NCBI GenBank assembly: GCA_902614655.1
Contig: CACMLX010000002.1
Span: 94,723-158,722, forward strand
Length of the DNA: 64,000 nt
From: an uncultured Pelagibacteraceae bacterium
Lineage (GTDB): Bacteria; Pseudomonadota; Alphaproteobacteria; Pelagibacterales; AG-422-B15
Direction of reading: 5' to 3'
The position numbers and the translations under genes were made by a program. Numbering within the stretch: the stretch's first letter is position 1; every line of letters starts with the position of its first letter. Below the pieces are notes generated by a model. It was not told where the DNA came from and searched no databases. It worked only from the letters and a program-made list of their open reading frames with translations. Below, piece by piece: positions 44,635 through 53,417 of the stretch.

Positions 44635-45515
44635 TATACTTTTTTGACCTCAGCTTTGTCTGAGAACAAACCTCTTGGATAAATAATTAATGTTAAGATA
44701 AGAACGAGGTAAGCAGATATTTCTCTAACCCCCTCAAATAAATAATTTTCATAAGTTCCACATAATTGTTCGACAATACCTATAATAATTCCACCAACAA
44801 TCGCCCCAGGTATTGATCCGAAGCCACCCAATACTGCTGCAGCAAAAGCTTTTAAACCAATTAATGAGATTGATGTGTCTACTAATGTAATTGGTGCGAG
44901 AAGTACACCCGCGACAGCAGCTACTCCTGCAGATATTGACCATATTAATGAAAAAATAAATTTAACTGGTATTCCCATATAGTACGCCGCTAATTGGTTT
45001 TCTGAAGATGCCCTCATAGCCACACCAATTTTTGAAAATGTAAAAAAGAAATATAGTGCAAACATTAAAACTGCAGTTCCAACAATTATAGAGAGGTTCA
45101 CGTATGAAATTATAAGACCATTAAACTCAGTTATTTTTCCAGAAAACGGTGTACTGAATGAAAATATATCAGTTCCCCAATAAATTGATGCAAAGCCTCT
45201 GAAAATAAAACCTAAGCCGATAGTTAGCATCACAGTAGCGAACGCAGGCTGTCCAATAATCTGCCTTACTACAACGGCATCAAGGAAAAATCCAAAAACA
45301 GCAATTATTAAAACAGTAAGAGCAAATCCTGTAAGGTAATCCATGCCTAAAATGCCAATAAGTGAGTATGCAACAAAGGCACCAAGCATAAGAATATCGC
45401 CTTGAGCAAAATTAATGGTTTCTGTTGCTTTGTAAATTAAAACAAATCCTAAAGCTACTAAGCCATAGATGCAGCCGGACGCGATTCCATCAATTAATAA
45501 TTGAATCAATTGCAT
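44634..45515 (-). CDS. livH: LivH-type ABC transporter permease
   Basis: A 293-residue permease. It starts LIQLLIDGIASGCIYGLVALGFVLIYKATETINFAQGD, the clear LivH signature, and contains RASSENQLAAYYMGIPV and LGGFGSIPGAIVGGIIIGIVEQL. It is the first gene of the livHMG operon, with a 170-bp gap to the divergent membrane protein at 45686. No binding protein is encoded here; the two tandem ones at 31045-33380 are candidates. Confidence 0.95.
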   Translation of the reverse strand: MQLIQLLIDGIASGCIYGLVALGFVLIYKATETINFAQGDILMLGAFVAYSLIGILGMDYLTGFALTVLIIAVFGFFLDAVVVRQIIGQPAFATVMLTIGLGFIFRGFASIYWGTDIFSFSTPFSGKITEFNGLIISYVNLSIIVGTAVLMFALYFFFTFSKIGVAMRASSENQLAAYYMGIPVKFIFSLIWSISAGVAAVAGVLLAPITLVDTSISLIGLKAFAAAVLGGFGSIPGAIVGGIIIGIVEQLCGTYENYLFEGVREISAYLVLILTLIIYPRGLFSDKAEVKKV

Positions 45516-45685
45516 ATATTATTTTCCTCAACCACTACTTTAATTATAAAGTTTGCGATTATGAAATATACATTAAATTAGAAGAAGAAGTTATAAAAAT
45601 TATCCTGTTTTTTCTTAAAATTTAACTTTCTTTTCATGCATCACGTTTTAGAGTTTCAGAAGTTTAAAATTTAAAGGGGATTTTT

Positions 45686-46501
45686 ATGTTTAAAACTGAT
45701 GACAGATTAGTCCAAATTTGTCTTGGGATTTGTTATTTTATTGCGGCCATGTATGCCATGATAAATTTCTTTAATCCTGATTACTTAATAGACAGATATG
45801 GAACTCTTGATGCCACTGATACTAATAGGTTTTTCTTAGGTTGGTATGGCATGATGAACTTCGGATTTGTGGCCGGATTAATTTATATGGGTTATAAAGG
45901 ATTGGATCGAGCATTCTTCACTTACGCAGTACCTTTAGCAATACTTTTCCTTATTTGGGGTGTCAGTGGCCAAATGGCTGCCGATGAAAGTGATCAAAAT
46001 TACACTGCAGTAGGATTTTTTGTAATTCAATTGATCGCAATTATTGTTGCGAGAGCTAGAGCATTTGGAATGAATTTTGATTTCACCAAAGCTGATAACA
46101 TGTGGGGAACTAGCGATAAATTGTGTCAAACGATCTTATGGCTTGGTCTGGCAACACAAGCATTTTTTGTAGTAGGATATTTTATAAATCCATCACAATT
46201 AATTACTGATACACCAGGATTAGAACTAAATGAAGTTTCTCAGAGGTTTGCTACTGGTGTTATGTATTTCTCTATAGCATGGACAATTGCCTTATTGTAC
46301 CAGTTAAGGACGGGTTACAGCATGAGTTTAATTGTAACTGGATTAATTACTTCAATAATGTTCTTTGCCGTCTTTTTAAATTTTGCTGCTGCTGGATTAA
46401 CATCAGCGGGTGGAGAAATGAACACACTACTTGTGTCAGCAATAATCGGTAACTTTGTCGGATCGTTAATTTTATTTTTCCGACTACAAGGAAATCATTA
46501 G
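45686..46501 (+). CDS. Membrane protein with duplicated 4-TM unit
   Basis: A 271-residue protein made of two similar halves. The first begins DDRLVQICLGICYFIAAMYAMINFFNPDYLIDRYG, the second SDKLCQTILWLGLATQAFFVVGYFINPSQLITDTPG; each has four membrane segments and a loop of like length before the second helix. It resembles DoxX/DUF4345-type four-TM proteins, though I cannot confirm the family. The next gene encodes a single such unit. An AAAGGGGA site precedes the ATG. Confidence 0.75.
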   Translation: MFKTDDRLVQICLGICYFIAAMYAMINFFNPDYLIDRYGTLDATDTNRFFLGWYGMMNFGFVAGLIYMGYKGLDRAFFTYAVPLAILFLIWGVSGQMAADESDQNYTAVGFFVIQLIAIIVARARAFGMNFDFTKADNMWGTSDKLCQTILWLGLATQAFFVVGYFINPSQLITDTPGLELNEVSQRFATGVMYFSIAWTIALLYQLRTGYSMSLIVTGLITSIMFFAVFLNFAAAGLTSAGGEMNTLLVSAIIGNFVGSLILFFRLQGNH

Positions 46502-46509
46502 GAGGTTTT

Positions 46510-46932
46510 ATGATAAAATTAGAAGATAGACCATCAGTCATTATACTTAGCATAATAACGTTTATAGCTCTCTTTTATGCATTTATGTTTTTAGGTGATA
46601 ACACCGCAAGTGCATTTATGGAAAGAACAGGTGGATCAACGCCTAACGAGGGAACCATGTTCTTTATGGGAACTGTTGGCTTTATTTATATTGGTATTGC
46701 TATTGGCAATGTAATGGCCATGATGGCTCCCGCTAGTCAATCGATGGTATTTTTCAGAGCAATGGCTCTTGTTTCATTTATTGCTGCACTTAGAGCAATA
46801 GGAAATACAATTATTGCCGACGAGATACTTACCTATGCCCCGCTAATTGCAACAATACTTGTCTATGTTGGATATGCAGTTGTAATGTCGAGGTGTAAAG
46901 CCCGCATTGGAACTCATTTTGGTTGGCTATAA
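46510..46932 (+). CDS. Four-TM membrane protein, single unit related to preceding gene
   Basis: A 140-residue protein with four membrane segments. Its layout, IKLEDRPSVIILSIITFIALFYAFMFLGDNTASAFMER followed by NEGTMFFMGTVGFIYIGIAIG, parallels each half of the preceding protein (short polar start, helix, loop with an F.ER or DRYG turn, helix). It starts eight bases after that gene with an AGGAGG site. Function unknown. Confidence 0.75.
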   Translation: MIKLEDRPSVIILSIITFIALFYAFMFLGDNTASAFMERTGGSTPNEGTMFFMGTVGFIYIGIAIGNVMAMMAPASQSMVFFRAMALVSFIAALRAIGNTIIADEILTYAPLIATILVYVGYAVVMSRCKARIGTHFGWL

Positions 46933-46943
46933 TTCTCTTTGAA

Positions 46944-46971
46944 GAGAGGGCTTCTTAACGGAAGCTCTCTC
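46944..46971 (+). terminator. Terminator-like hairpin
   Basis: GAGAGGGCTTC pairs with GAAGCTCTCTC (one G-U pair) around TTAACG, 12 bases after the stop of the 4-TM gene. The downstream sequence has a few T residues (CATCTTTATTTT) but not an immediate run, so termination is likely but not certain. Confidence 0.65.
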
Positions 46972-47080
46972 CGAAAAACATCTTTATTTTCCATAAGCTT
47001 CTTAGTTTAAACAATTCATATCTATGAATTTTTTTTATTTCATTTAACTTAACATACAAATTACCATAATTGAAATAAGA

Positions 47081-47140
47081 GAAGAACTTCCCCATTTATA
47101 TTTGGAAGGGTGGAGGATTAAATGAGGAAGTTCAGTCTTC
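47081..47140 (+). promoter_or_regulatory. Hairpin sequestering a start codon, possible RNA switch
   Basis: GAACTTCCCCAT (47084-47095) can pair with ATGAGGAAGTTC (47122-47133), 11 of 12 positions, and short outer arms GAAG / CTTC extend it. The right arm includes the ATG of a short frame, while its GGAGG ribosome site lies in the loop. The same CTTCC could instead pair with GGAAG at about 47104, so two exclusive folds are possible. Confidence 0.5.
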
Positions 47141-47169
47141 TGTCTAGTTACTCAATGATTAAATTATAA
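47122..47169 (+). CDS. Possible 15-codon leader peptide
   Basis: ATG 47122 follows GTGGAGGATTAA, an excellent ribosome site with good spacing, and reads MRKFSLLSSYSMIKL before TAA. The start codon is inside the right arm of the hairpin at 47081-47140. A short, well-initiated frame in a structured leader is typical of leader peptides, but no run of a single amino acid points to an attenuation signal, and the peptide may have its own role. Confidence 0.35.
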   Translation: MRKFSLLSSYSMIKL

Positions 47170-47234
47170 TTTTTAATTTTGTCACAAAAATTACAAGAAT
47201 ATTAAAATTTTATGACAGATTTCTAGAAAGTATG

Positions 47235-47256
47235 GCTTAACAAATCTTTCATAAAC
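47235..47256 (+). promoter_or_regulatory. Possible Pho box upstream of plcP
   Basis: GCTTAACAAAT is followed directly by CTTTCATAAAC, two 11-base units resembling the CTGTCATAAAT unit bound by PhoB (the second agrees at most positions). It lies about 45 bp before plcP. Support is weaker than for the pstS site. Confidence 0.35.
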
Positions 47257-47298
47257 TATTGGTAATATAATAAAAATTGATTCTTTTTTACCAATTTT

Positions 47299-48117
47299 AT
47301 GGTCAACGAAAAAAATAATGTTATTCCTCTCTTAAAATATCGTTCCATATTTATTTCAGATATTCATTTAGGGTCAAAAGGCTGTCAAGCTGAACAGTTG
47401 CTTGATTTTTTAAAAAATACCAGATCAGATTACCTATACTTAGTTGGAGATATTATAGATGGGTGGCGACTTAAAAATAGATGGTACTGGCCACAAAGTC
47501 ACAGTGATGTAATACAAAAAATTCTAAGAAAAGCACGACATGGAACTAAAGTGTTTTATGTATCAGGAAATCATGATGAGCTTGTTAGAAAATTTGTGCC
47601 AATAACACTAGGCGAAATTAGAGTAGTTAATGAAATCAAACATAAGACAGTAGATGGATCTGAATATCTTATACTGCATGGAGACAAATTTGACTCAATT
47701 ATCAATATCGCACCCTTGTTAGCCCATCTTGGCGCTAGCGCATACGATTTAGCTTTATGGCTAAATAGAAGATTTAATCAATTAAGATTATTATTGGGTT
47801 TGAAATATTGGTCGCTTTCAAAGTATCTAAAATTAAAAGTAAAAAATGCTGTTTCTTACATTAATAAGTACGAAGAAATAGTTGCAGGTTATGCAAAAAA
47901 GAAAAATCTAAAAGGAGTTATTTGCGGACATATTCACCATGCTTCACATCGAATAATAAATGGAGTTCATTACTATAATGATGGGGACTGGGTAGAAAGT
48001 TGCTCCTTTATGATAGAAAATTTTGATGGATCAATGGAAATTCTTTTCTGGAAAGATATCGCTGAAAAGTATGAAATTATCAACAAACATAAGGACTCCG
48101 TAAAGGTATTAAGTTAA
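47299..48117 (+). CDS. plcP: PlcP-like metallophosphoesterase (phospholipid remodelling)
   Basis: A 272-residue calcineurin-like metallophosphoesterase related to UDP-2,3-diacylglucosamine hydrolases. Metal-binding motifs are ISDIHLGS, GDIIDGW, SGNHDE, LHGDKFD and GHIHHA in order. In marine bacteria a protein of this type, PlcP, cleaves membrane phospholipids under phosphate starvation and is encoded beside a diacylglycerol glycosyltransferase; the same pair is seen here. LpxH-type lipid A hydrolase is the alternative. The pairing and the nearby Pho genes make PlcP the better call. Confidence 0.8.
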   Translation: MVNEKNNVIPLLKYRSIFISDIHLGSKGCQAEQLLDFLKNTRSDYLYLVGDIIDGWRLKNRWYWPQSHSDVIQKILRKARHGTKVFYVSGNHDELVRKFVPITLGEIRVVNEIKHKTVDGSEYLILHGDKFDSIINIAPLLAHLGASAYDLALWLNRRFNQLRLLLGLKYWSLSKYLKLKVKNAVSYINKYEEIVAGYAKKKNLKGVICGHIHHASHRIINGVHYYNDGDWVESCSFMIENFDGSMEILFWKDIAEKYEIINKHKDSVKVLS

Positions 48118-49125
48118 TTGAAAATACTCATCGCATCAGACGCATGGCTCCCTCAAATAAATGGTGTTGTTAGAACTTATCAAACACTTGGTGATGAACT
48201 TACAAGTCAAGGACATGAGGTTAGGTACATAACTCCAGATAAATTTATTACAATTCCACTGATTATTTATCCTGAAATAAAACTTGCGATTAATCATTGG
48301 TTCAAAATTGGCGTGATCATTGAGAAGTTTAAGCCTGACTTTATACACGTTGCTACAGAGGGACCTATTGGCTTAGCGGTTAGGAATTATTGTTCAAAGA
48401 ATAATTATGCGTTTACAACCTCGTATTGTACAAAATTTCCTGAATATATAAACACGATGGCTAAGATACCTGTATCTTTTACATATAAAATTTTGAAATG
48501 GTTTCACAAAAATTCTAGCGCAGTAATGGTATCCTCTAATTCAATTATAGATGAACTTAATTCACATGGAATTAAAAGGACAGTTAAATGGTCCAGGGGC
48601 GTTGATATAAAAGCTTTTCATCCGAAGAACAAGATTGATCTCAATTTAGAAAAACCAATTTATTTATATGTAGGAAGAATATCTAAGGAAAAATCATTAG
48701 AAGATTTTCTTAAATTAAATTTAAAAGGCACAAAACTACTTGTAGGTGATGGACCCTCTAAGAAAAAATTAGAAAAAAAATATACTGATGCAGTTTTTGT
48801 AGGAGCGAAGAAAGGAAATGAACTGGCCCAGTGCTATGCATCTTCAGATATCTTTGTATTTCCAAGTAAAACAGATACGTTTGGAATGGTCATGATCGAG
48901 GCTCTCGCCAGTGGACTTCCTGTGGCCGCATATCCTGTTCCAGGTCCAATTGATGTTTTTGATAATTTTAAACATAATTGTCTTGATCATAATTTAATTA
49001 ATTCAATTGATAAGGCGAGAAAAGTGAGTCGTACAGATTGTATAAATTATAGTAAAAAGTTTGATTGGCAGGAGGTTTCTAAGCTGTTTTTGTCACATCA
49101 AACTGTATCACGCGTTGCAAAATAA
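48118..49125 (+). CDS. GT4 glycosyltransferase, likely diacylglycerol glycosyltransferase (Agt)
   Basis: A 335-residue GT4-family glycosyltransferase. The N terminus MKILIASDAWLPQINGVVRTYQTL, then YLYVGRISKEKSLEDFL and VFPSKTDTFGMVMIEALASGLPVAAYPVPGP (the EX7E motif) are typical. Directly after the PlcP-like gene, it is the expected partner that puts a sugar on diacylglycerol to make phosphorus-free glycolipids. It starts with TTG at 48118, the first base after the plcP stop. Sugar donor unknown. Confidence 0.85.
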   Translation: MKILIASDAWLPQINGVVRTYQTLGDELTSQGHEVRYITPDKFITIPLIIYPEIKLAINHWFKIGVIIEKFKPDFIHVATEGPIGLAVRNYCSKNNYAFTTSYCTKFPEYINTMAKIPVSFTYKILKWFHKNSSAVMVSSNSIIDELNSHGIKRTVKWSRGVDIKAFHPKNKIDLNLEKPIYLYVGRISKEKSLEDFLKLNLKGTKLLVGDGPSKKKLEKKYTDAVFVGAKKGNELAQCYASSDIFVFPSKTDTFGMVMIEALASGLPVAAYPVPGPIDVFDNFKHNCLDHNLINSIDKARKVSRTDCINYSKKFDWQEVSKLFLSHQTVSRVAK

Positions 49126-49272
49126 CAACACTTCGAAAAAAAATTTTTTTATACAGTATTCATCTTAATAAATTTTAAATAAAAAATAATAATTGGATAA
49201 AATCAACCTCCGATAACGATGTATTAATAAAAATTCAAAATAGCATAATTGATTACGCTGCATCAATATAAT

Positions 49273-49788
49273 CTATAAGAATCTAGGTCGAACAAAATCT
49301 GTAACTTTAAATGAATTATATTTTAATTCACTCCAATCTTTTAAATCAGATTTGAGTATTGCAAGACTTCCTGTAGGAAATTTATTTTTAATATTTAAAT
49401 ATTTCTCATCTTGAGAGGGCGCACTTAAATCAATTGTTAAATTTCGAATTGTTGGTTCATGATTAACAATTAAAAGATTTGAATAATTATTTTCAGTGTT
49501 TTTGATTAAGTCAAAAAGATAGATTTCGTCACATAAATATAATTTCTTGCTAAAAACAACCTTCGAGCTTGTCCTTAGTGTTTTACCAAGAACTAAATTA
49601 AATGTGTCGACAGTTCTTCTTGCAGATGAAACATAGGAAATATCAGGTATTATTTTTTTTTGTGAAAGAAATGTTTCAATTTTATTACAATTGTTTTTTC
49701 CTCTTTTTGAAAGAGGTCTCTCAAAATCAGTTAAACTAGGATCATCCCAACTTGATTTAGCGTGTCTCAATAGATATAAATGCTTCAT
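49273..49788 (-). CDS. sixA: SixA-like phosphohistidine phosphatase
   Basis: A histidine phosphatase superfamily protein of about 171 residues. The active site is HLYLLRHAKSSWDDPSLTDFERPLSKRG (RHA at residues 7-9), typical of SixA, and NHEPTIRNL carries the second catalytic His. SixA dephosphorylates phosphohistidine in signalling proteins. The ORF track starts 39 bp upstream; ATG 49788 gives MKHLYLLRHAKSS, the normal N terminus, and leaves ten bases to the divergent ppk1. Confidence 0.9.
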   Translation of the reverse strand: MKHLYLLRHAKSSWDDPSLTDFERPLSKRGKNNCNKIETFLSQKKIIPDISYVSSARRTVDTFNLVLGKTLRTSSKVVFSKKLYLCDEIYLFDLIKNTENNYSNLLIVNHEPTIRNLTIDLSAPSQDEKYLNIKNKFPTGSLAILKSDLKDWSELKYNSFKVTDFVRPRFL

Positions 49789-49798
49789 CACTTTGATA

Positions 49799-51928
49799 AT
49801 GATAAGAAAAAATACAAATTCAGACAATAAGTTCTTAAACAGAGAATTATCATGGCTTCTTTTTAACCAAAGAGTTTTAGATGAGGCTAATGATGCTAAA
49901 GTGCCGTTAATCGAAAGAGTTAATTTTCTCTCAATTTCTGCAAGTAATCTGGACGAATTTTATATGGTAAGAATACCAAGTCTTTTGGATGAAATAGAAA
50001 ATAATCCAAACAAAATAAGCCATGACGGCATGACTGGACATCAGCAATTAAAAGCAGCACAAAATGCATCTGCAAAAATATTTAAGAGTCAGGATGTTTC
50101 TTTTAGAAAGCTTGTTAGAGAATTAAATGCAGAAAAAATAATTCATATTACGCCTAATAAATTAAATATAAGATTGAGAAAAAATCTAAAGAAACTTTTT
50201 AATGAAGAAATACTGCCTATATTAACGCCAATTTCAATTGACCCAGTGCATCCATTTCCATTTATTCCAAATGAAGGACTGTGTATTTCATTGAGTTTAG
50301 TGGCAGGAGGTTCAAATAAACCGTTTAATTCGGTAATCATTGTTCCGCGAGCATTAAACAGACTTGTGTTTATTCAAGAAGGTAAAAAAGAATACTATTT
50401 ATTTGTTGAAGATATTATTAGATATTTTTTTAAAGATCTATTCCCAAATTCTAAATTGTTGGATAGTGCAATATTCAGAGTCATAAGAGACAGTGATATC
50501 GATTACGAATATGAGGATGATGAAGATGTTATTAAATATTTTGAAAAAGCTTTAACAAAAAGAAAAAGAGGGGAAATAGTAAGGCTAGAAATTTTAAAAA
50601 ACATATCATCTAAAAAGAAAAACTTTTTAAAAAAAAATTTGAATCTTAAAGATGCGCAAGTCATTGCTCTATCAAAGCATGTTGGTTTACAAGATTTATC
50701 GCAGATTCATAATTTAAATAGACCAAAATTAAAATTTAAAAAATTCATATCAAGACCTGTTGAAAGGTTAAAGCAATTTGATAATAATTGTTTTGCTGCC
50801 ATCAGATCAAAAGATTTTGTTGTCCATCATCCATATGAAACTTTTGATGTTGTAGTTGATTATTTAAATCAGGCTGCTATAGATCCAAAAGTAGTAGCTA
50901 TTAAACAAACGATTTACAGAACCACTGCTGATAGTCCTATTATAAAAGCCCTTACAAAAGCAGCAGATAACGGCAAGAGTGTTACAGCTGTTGTTGAAAT
51001 CAAAGCAAGATTTGATGAGGAATCTAATTTAGCTCTTGCCAATCAAATGGAGAAATCAGGAGTTCAAATTGTATATGGTTTCGCTCAATTGAAGACGCAT
51101 GCAAAGGCAAGTCTAATTATCAGAAGAGAAGCAGGCAAATTAAAAAGCTATGTACATGTAGGCACAGGAAACTATCATCCAAAAAATGCTAAAACTTATG
51201 AAGACCTGTCATTATTTACGGCAGATGAAAAAATCTGCAAAGACATTGAGAGAATCTTTAATTACATGACTGGGTATGCTTCTCCAATGAAATTAAATGA
51301 TATAGTGCTCTCTCCACCCGCAATGCGAAATCAAATTAATGCAATGATTGATAATGAAATTAAAAATGCAAAGAAAAGTAAACCATCTGGTATCTGGCTT
51401 AAAATGAACTCTTTGGTTGACCCTCAAATGATCTCCAAGCTTTATGAGGCTTCTGCAGCGGGAGTAAAAATTGAATTATTCATTAGAGGAATTTGCTGCT
51501 TAAGACCAGGAGTTAAAAAACTTTCTGAAAATATTGTTGTTAAAAGTATCATTGGCCGGTATTTAGAGCATGCTAGAATCTTCTGTTTTGCAAACGAATC
51601 TAATATACCATCAAAAAATAACACCGTTTTAATTGGATCAGCTGATCTTATGCCTAGAAATCTGGATAGAAGAGTTGAAATATTAACCCCCATAAAGAAC
51701 TCCACTGTCCAAGAACAAATACTGAATCAAATAATGGTTGCCAATTTTCTAGACAATGAGCAAACGTGGATGATGAACGATGATGGCACATACAAAAGAG
51801 TTAAACAAAAAGGTAAGACGTTTAATGCACATAAATACTTCATGTCAAATCCAAGTTTATCAGGTAGAGGAAAATTAAAAGGAAATAGAAAGCCGAAGAA
51901 ACTACTCTCTCTGATGCGTTATGAATAA
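49799..51928 (+). CDS. ppk1: Polyphosphate kinase 1
   Basis: Makes polyphosphate from ATP. About 709 residues from ATG 49799; the ORF track adds 36 codons that lie inside the divergent sixA gene. The N-terminal domain has FLNRELSWLLFNQRVLDEA and NLDEFYMVRI. The phospholipase-D-like core has VEIKARFDEESNLALA and YGFAQLKTHAKASLIIRRE, where the His of HAKASL is the phosphorylated residue; later segments LIGSADLMPRNLDRRVEI are typical. It overlaps ppx by eight bases. Confidence 0.96.
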   Translation: MIRKNTNSDNKFLNRELSWLLFNQRVLDEANDAKVPLIERVNFLSISASNLDEFYMVRIPSLLDEIENNPNKISHDGMTGHQQLKAAQNASAKIFKSQDVSFRKLVRELNAEKIIHITPNKLNIRLRKNLKKLFNEEILPILTPISIDPVHPFPFIPNEGLCISLSLVAGGSNKPFNSVIIVPRALNRLVFIQEGKKEYYLFVEDIIRYFFKDLFPNSKLLDSAIFRVIRDSDIDYEYEDDEDVIKYFEKALTKRKRGEIVRLEILKNISSKKKNFLKKNLNLKDAQVIALSKHVGLQDLSQIHNLNRPKLKFKKFISRPVERLKQFDNNCFAAIRSKDFVVHHPYETFDVVVDYLNQAAIDPKVVAIKQTIYRTTADSPIIKALTKAADNGKSVTAVVEIKARFDEESNLALANQMEKSGVQIVYGFAQLKTHAKASLIIRREAGKLKSYVHVGTGNYHPKNAKTYEDLSLFTADEKICKDIERIFNYMTGYASPMKLNDIVLSPPAMRNQINAMIDNEIKNAKKSKPSGIWLKMNSLVDPQMISKLYEASAAGVKIELFIRGICCLRPGVKKLSENIVVKSIIGRYLEHARIFCFANESNIPSKNNTVLIGSADLMPRNLDRRVEILTPIKNSTVQEQILNQIMVANFLDNEQTWMMNDDGTYKRVKQKGKTFNAHKYFMSNPSLSGRGKLKGNRKPKKLLSLMRYE

Positions 51929-53414
51929 TTTAATTCCCAAAAAAAAATTATTTTTTAAAGACGAACGTATTGCAGTAATCGATATTGGCTCTGATACAGT
52001 TCGTTTTCAAATTTTTGAAAACTTTAGGTATAATCAGATAGCTATTTTTAATAAAAAAATTTCATGTGGGTTAGGTAAAGATCTAATTAAAAACAATAAG
52101 CTTAATAAAGACTCTATAAAAAGAGCAATGAATGCGTTCTATTATATAAAGGAATTGATAGACTCATCAAATATTAAAAATTTTGAAATTTTTGCAACAG
52201 AAGCTGTCCGTGTTGCTGAAAATAGAGAATCATTTGTTGCTGATGTAGAAAATATTTTTAAAAAGAAAATACATGTATTAACTGGCGATGAAGAAGCAAA
52301 ATTTTCTGCCATGGGGTGTATTGTTGGCCTAAAAAAATCAAGTGGTCTCGTTGCCGATCTCGGCGGTGGCAGCTTAGAACTCGCAGAAGTTAAAAAGAAA
52401 GAAATAATGAATACATTGTCTTTGCCTCTAGGTGTTCACAGAGCAAAAACTAAAAATAAAAAAATAATAGAAAAATTCAAAAACTCTCTACGGCATACTG
52501 AATGGCTTAATGAAAATAAGTTTAAAAGGGTAATCCTTACAGGCGGCACGTGGAGAGCTTTAGTTAAATTATATTTTGATAAGTATAGCTATCCTCTCAA
52601 AGTCATTCATCATTTCAAACCTGATTTTGACAACTTTGTATCAATGCTTGAAGAAGTTTCAAATTTTAAAAAAAAGGATTTGCAACAATATTCATTAATT
52701 ACAAAAGATAAAACACCATTTATACGATACGCAGCCAAGGTTGCGATGGAAATAATAAATAAGGCCTCTGCTAAGCAAGTAGTTATTTCATACACAGCTA
52801 TCAGAGAAGGTTATATTTCTAATAAATTAAGCTTAAGCTCAAATAGCGATCCGCTTGAATATCAATCATTAAAAGTTGCCGCAATTTCTAACGAATTAAA
52901 TCCTAGTGCCGTAAATTATGAGAATATTAAATTATTCACAAATAATTTTTTTAAAAGAAAATCCTATTTAAATAAAAGAATAAGAGTGTCCTCTATAAGT
53001 TATTTATCAACGGGAGACAGTATAGCTCGTGACGAGAGGGGATTGTTTGTATTTAAACAAATATTAAAATCAGAAATATTAAAGTTTAGCCATTCTGACA
53101 GAGTTACACTCGCTACTGTTATTTATGTTTTTCACAATGGAATAGATCTAAATGAGATAAAAGATTATAGAAAAGTTATAAATAAAAATAAATTATTAAG
53201 CAGTATTGAGCTTGGATTATTCTTAAGAATTGTATATGAAATTGGAAAATTATCTAATTTTAATTACAGCAATATCAGTATTTATGTAAAAGATTCAAAT
53301 TTGATATTTTCTATCCCAAAAAACTATTCAGAACTTTTAAACAGTAGATTTAATAAATTTATTTTAATGCTTTCAAAGCACAAAAAATTATCACAAAAGA
53401 TTATATTTGTTTAA
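51921..53414 (+). CDS. ppx: Exopolyphosphatase / GppA-type phosphatase
   Basis: A 497-residue protein of the Ppx/GppA family, which releases phosphate from polyphosphate or acts on pppGpp. IAVIDIGSDTVRFQIFE holds the first phosphate loop, FATEAVRVAENRESF the second motif, VADLGGGSLELAEV the third, and RVILTGGTWRALVKLY the fourth. The C-terminal part, an HD-like helical domain, is more diverged. Start ATG 51921 lies inside the end of ppk1. Confidence 0.94.
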   Translation: MNNLIPKKKLFFKDERIAVIDIGSDTVRFQIFENFRYNQIAIFNKKISCGLGKDLIKNNKLNKDSIKRAMNAFYYIKELIDSSNIKNFEIFATEAVRVAENRESFVADVENIFKKKIHVLTGDEEAKFSAMGCIVGLKKSSGLVADLGGGSLELAEVKKKEIMNTLSLPLGVHRAKTKNKKIIEKFKNSLRHTEWLNENKFKRVILTGGTWRALVKLYFDKYSYPLKVIHHFKPDFDNFVSMLEEVSNFKKKDLQQYSLITKDKTPFIRYAAKVAMEIINKASAKQVVISYTAIREGYISNKLSLSSNSDPLEYQSLKVAAISNELNPSAVNYENIKLFTNNFFKRKSYLNKRIRVSSISYLSTGDSIARDERGLFVFKQILKSEILKFSHSDRVTLATVIYVFHNGIDLNEIKDYRKVINKNKLLSSIELGLFLRIVYEIGKLSNFNYSNISIYVKDSNLIFSIPKNYSELLNSRFNKFILMLSKHKKLSQKIIFV

Positions 53415-53417
53415 TCA

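Larger units (their letters stand above)
46972..47298. other. Intergenic region upstream of plcP with structured leader
   Basis: About 330 bases without a gene in the ORF track. It holds the start-codon hairpin and short frame listed separately at 47081-47169, then T-rich sequence, a Pho-box-like stretch at 47235-47256, and an AT-rich promoter region before ATG 47299. No tRNA is visible. Confidence 0.5.
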
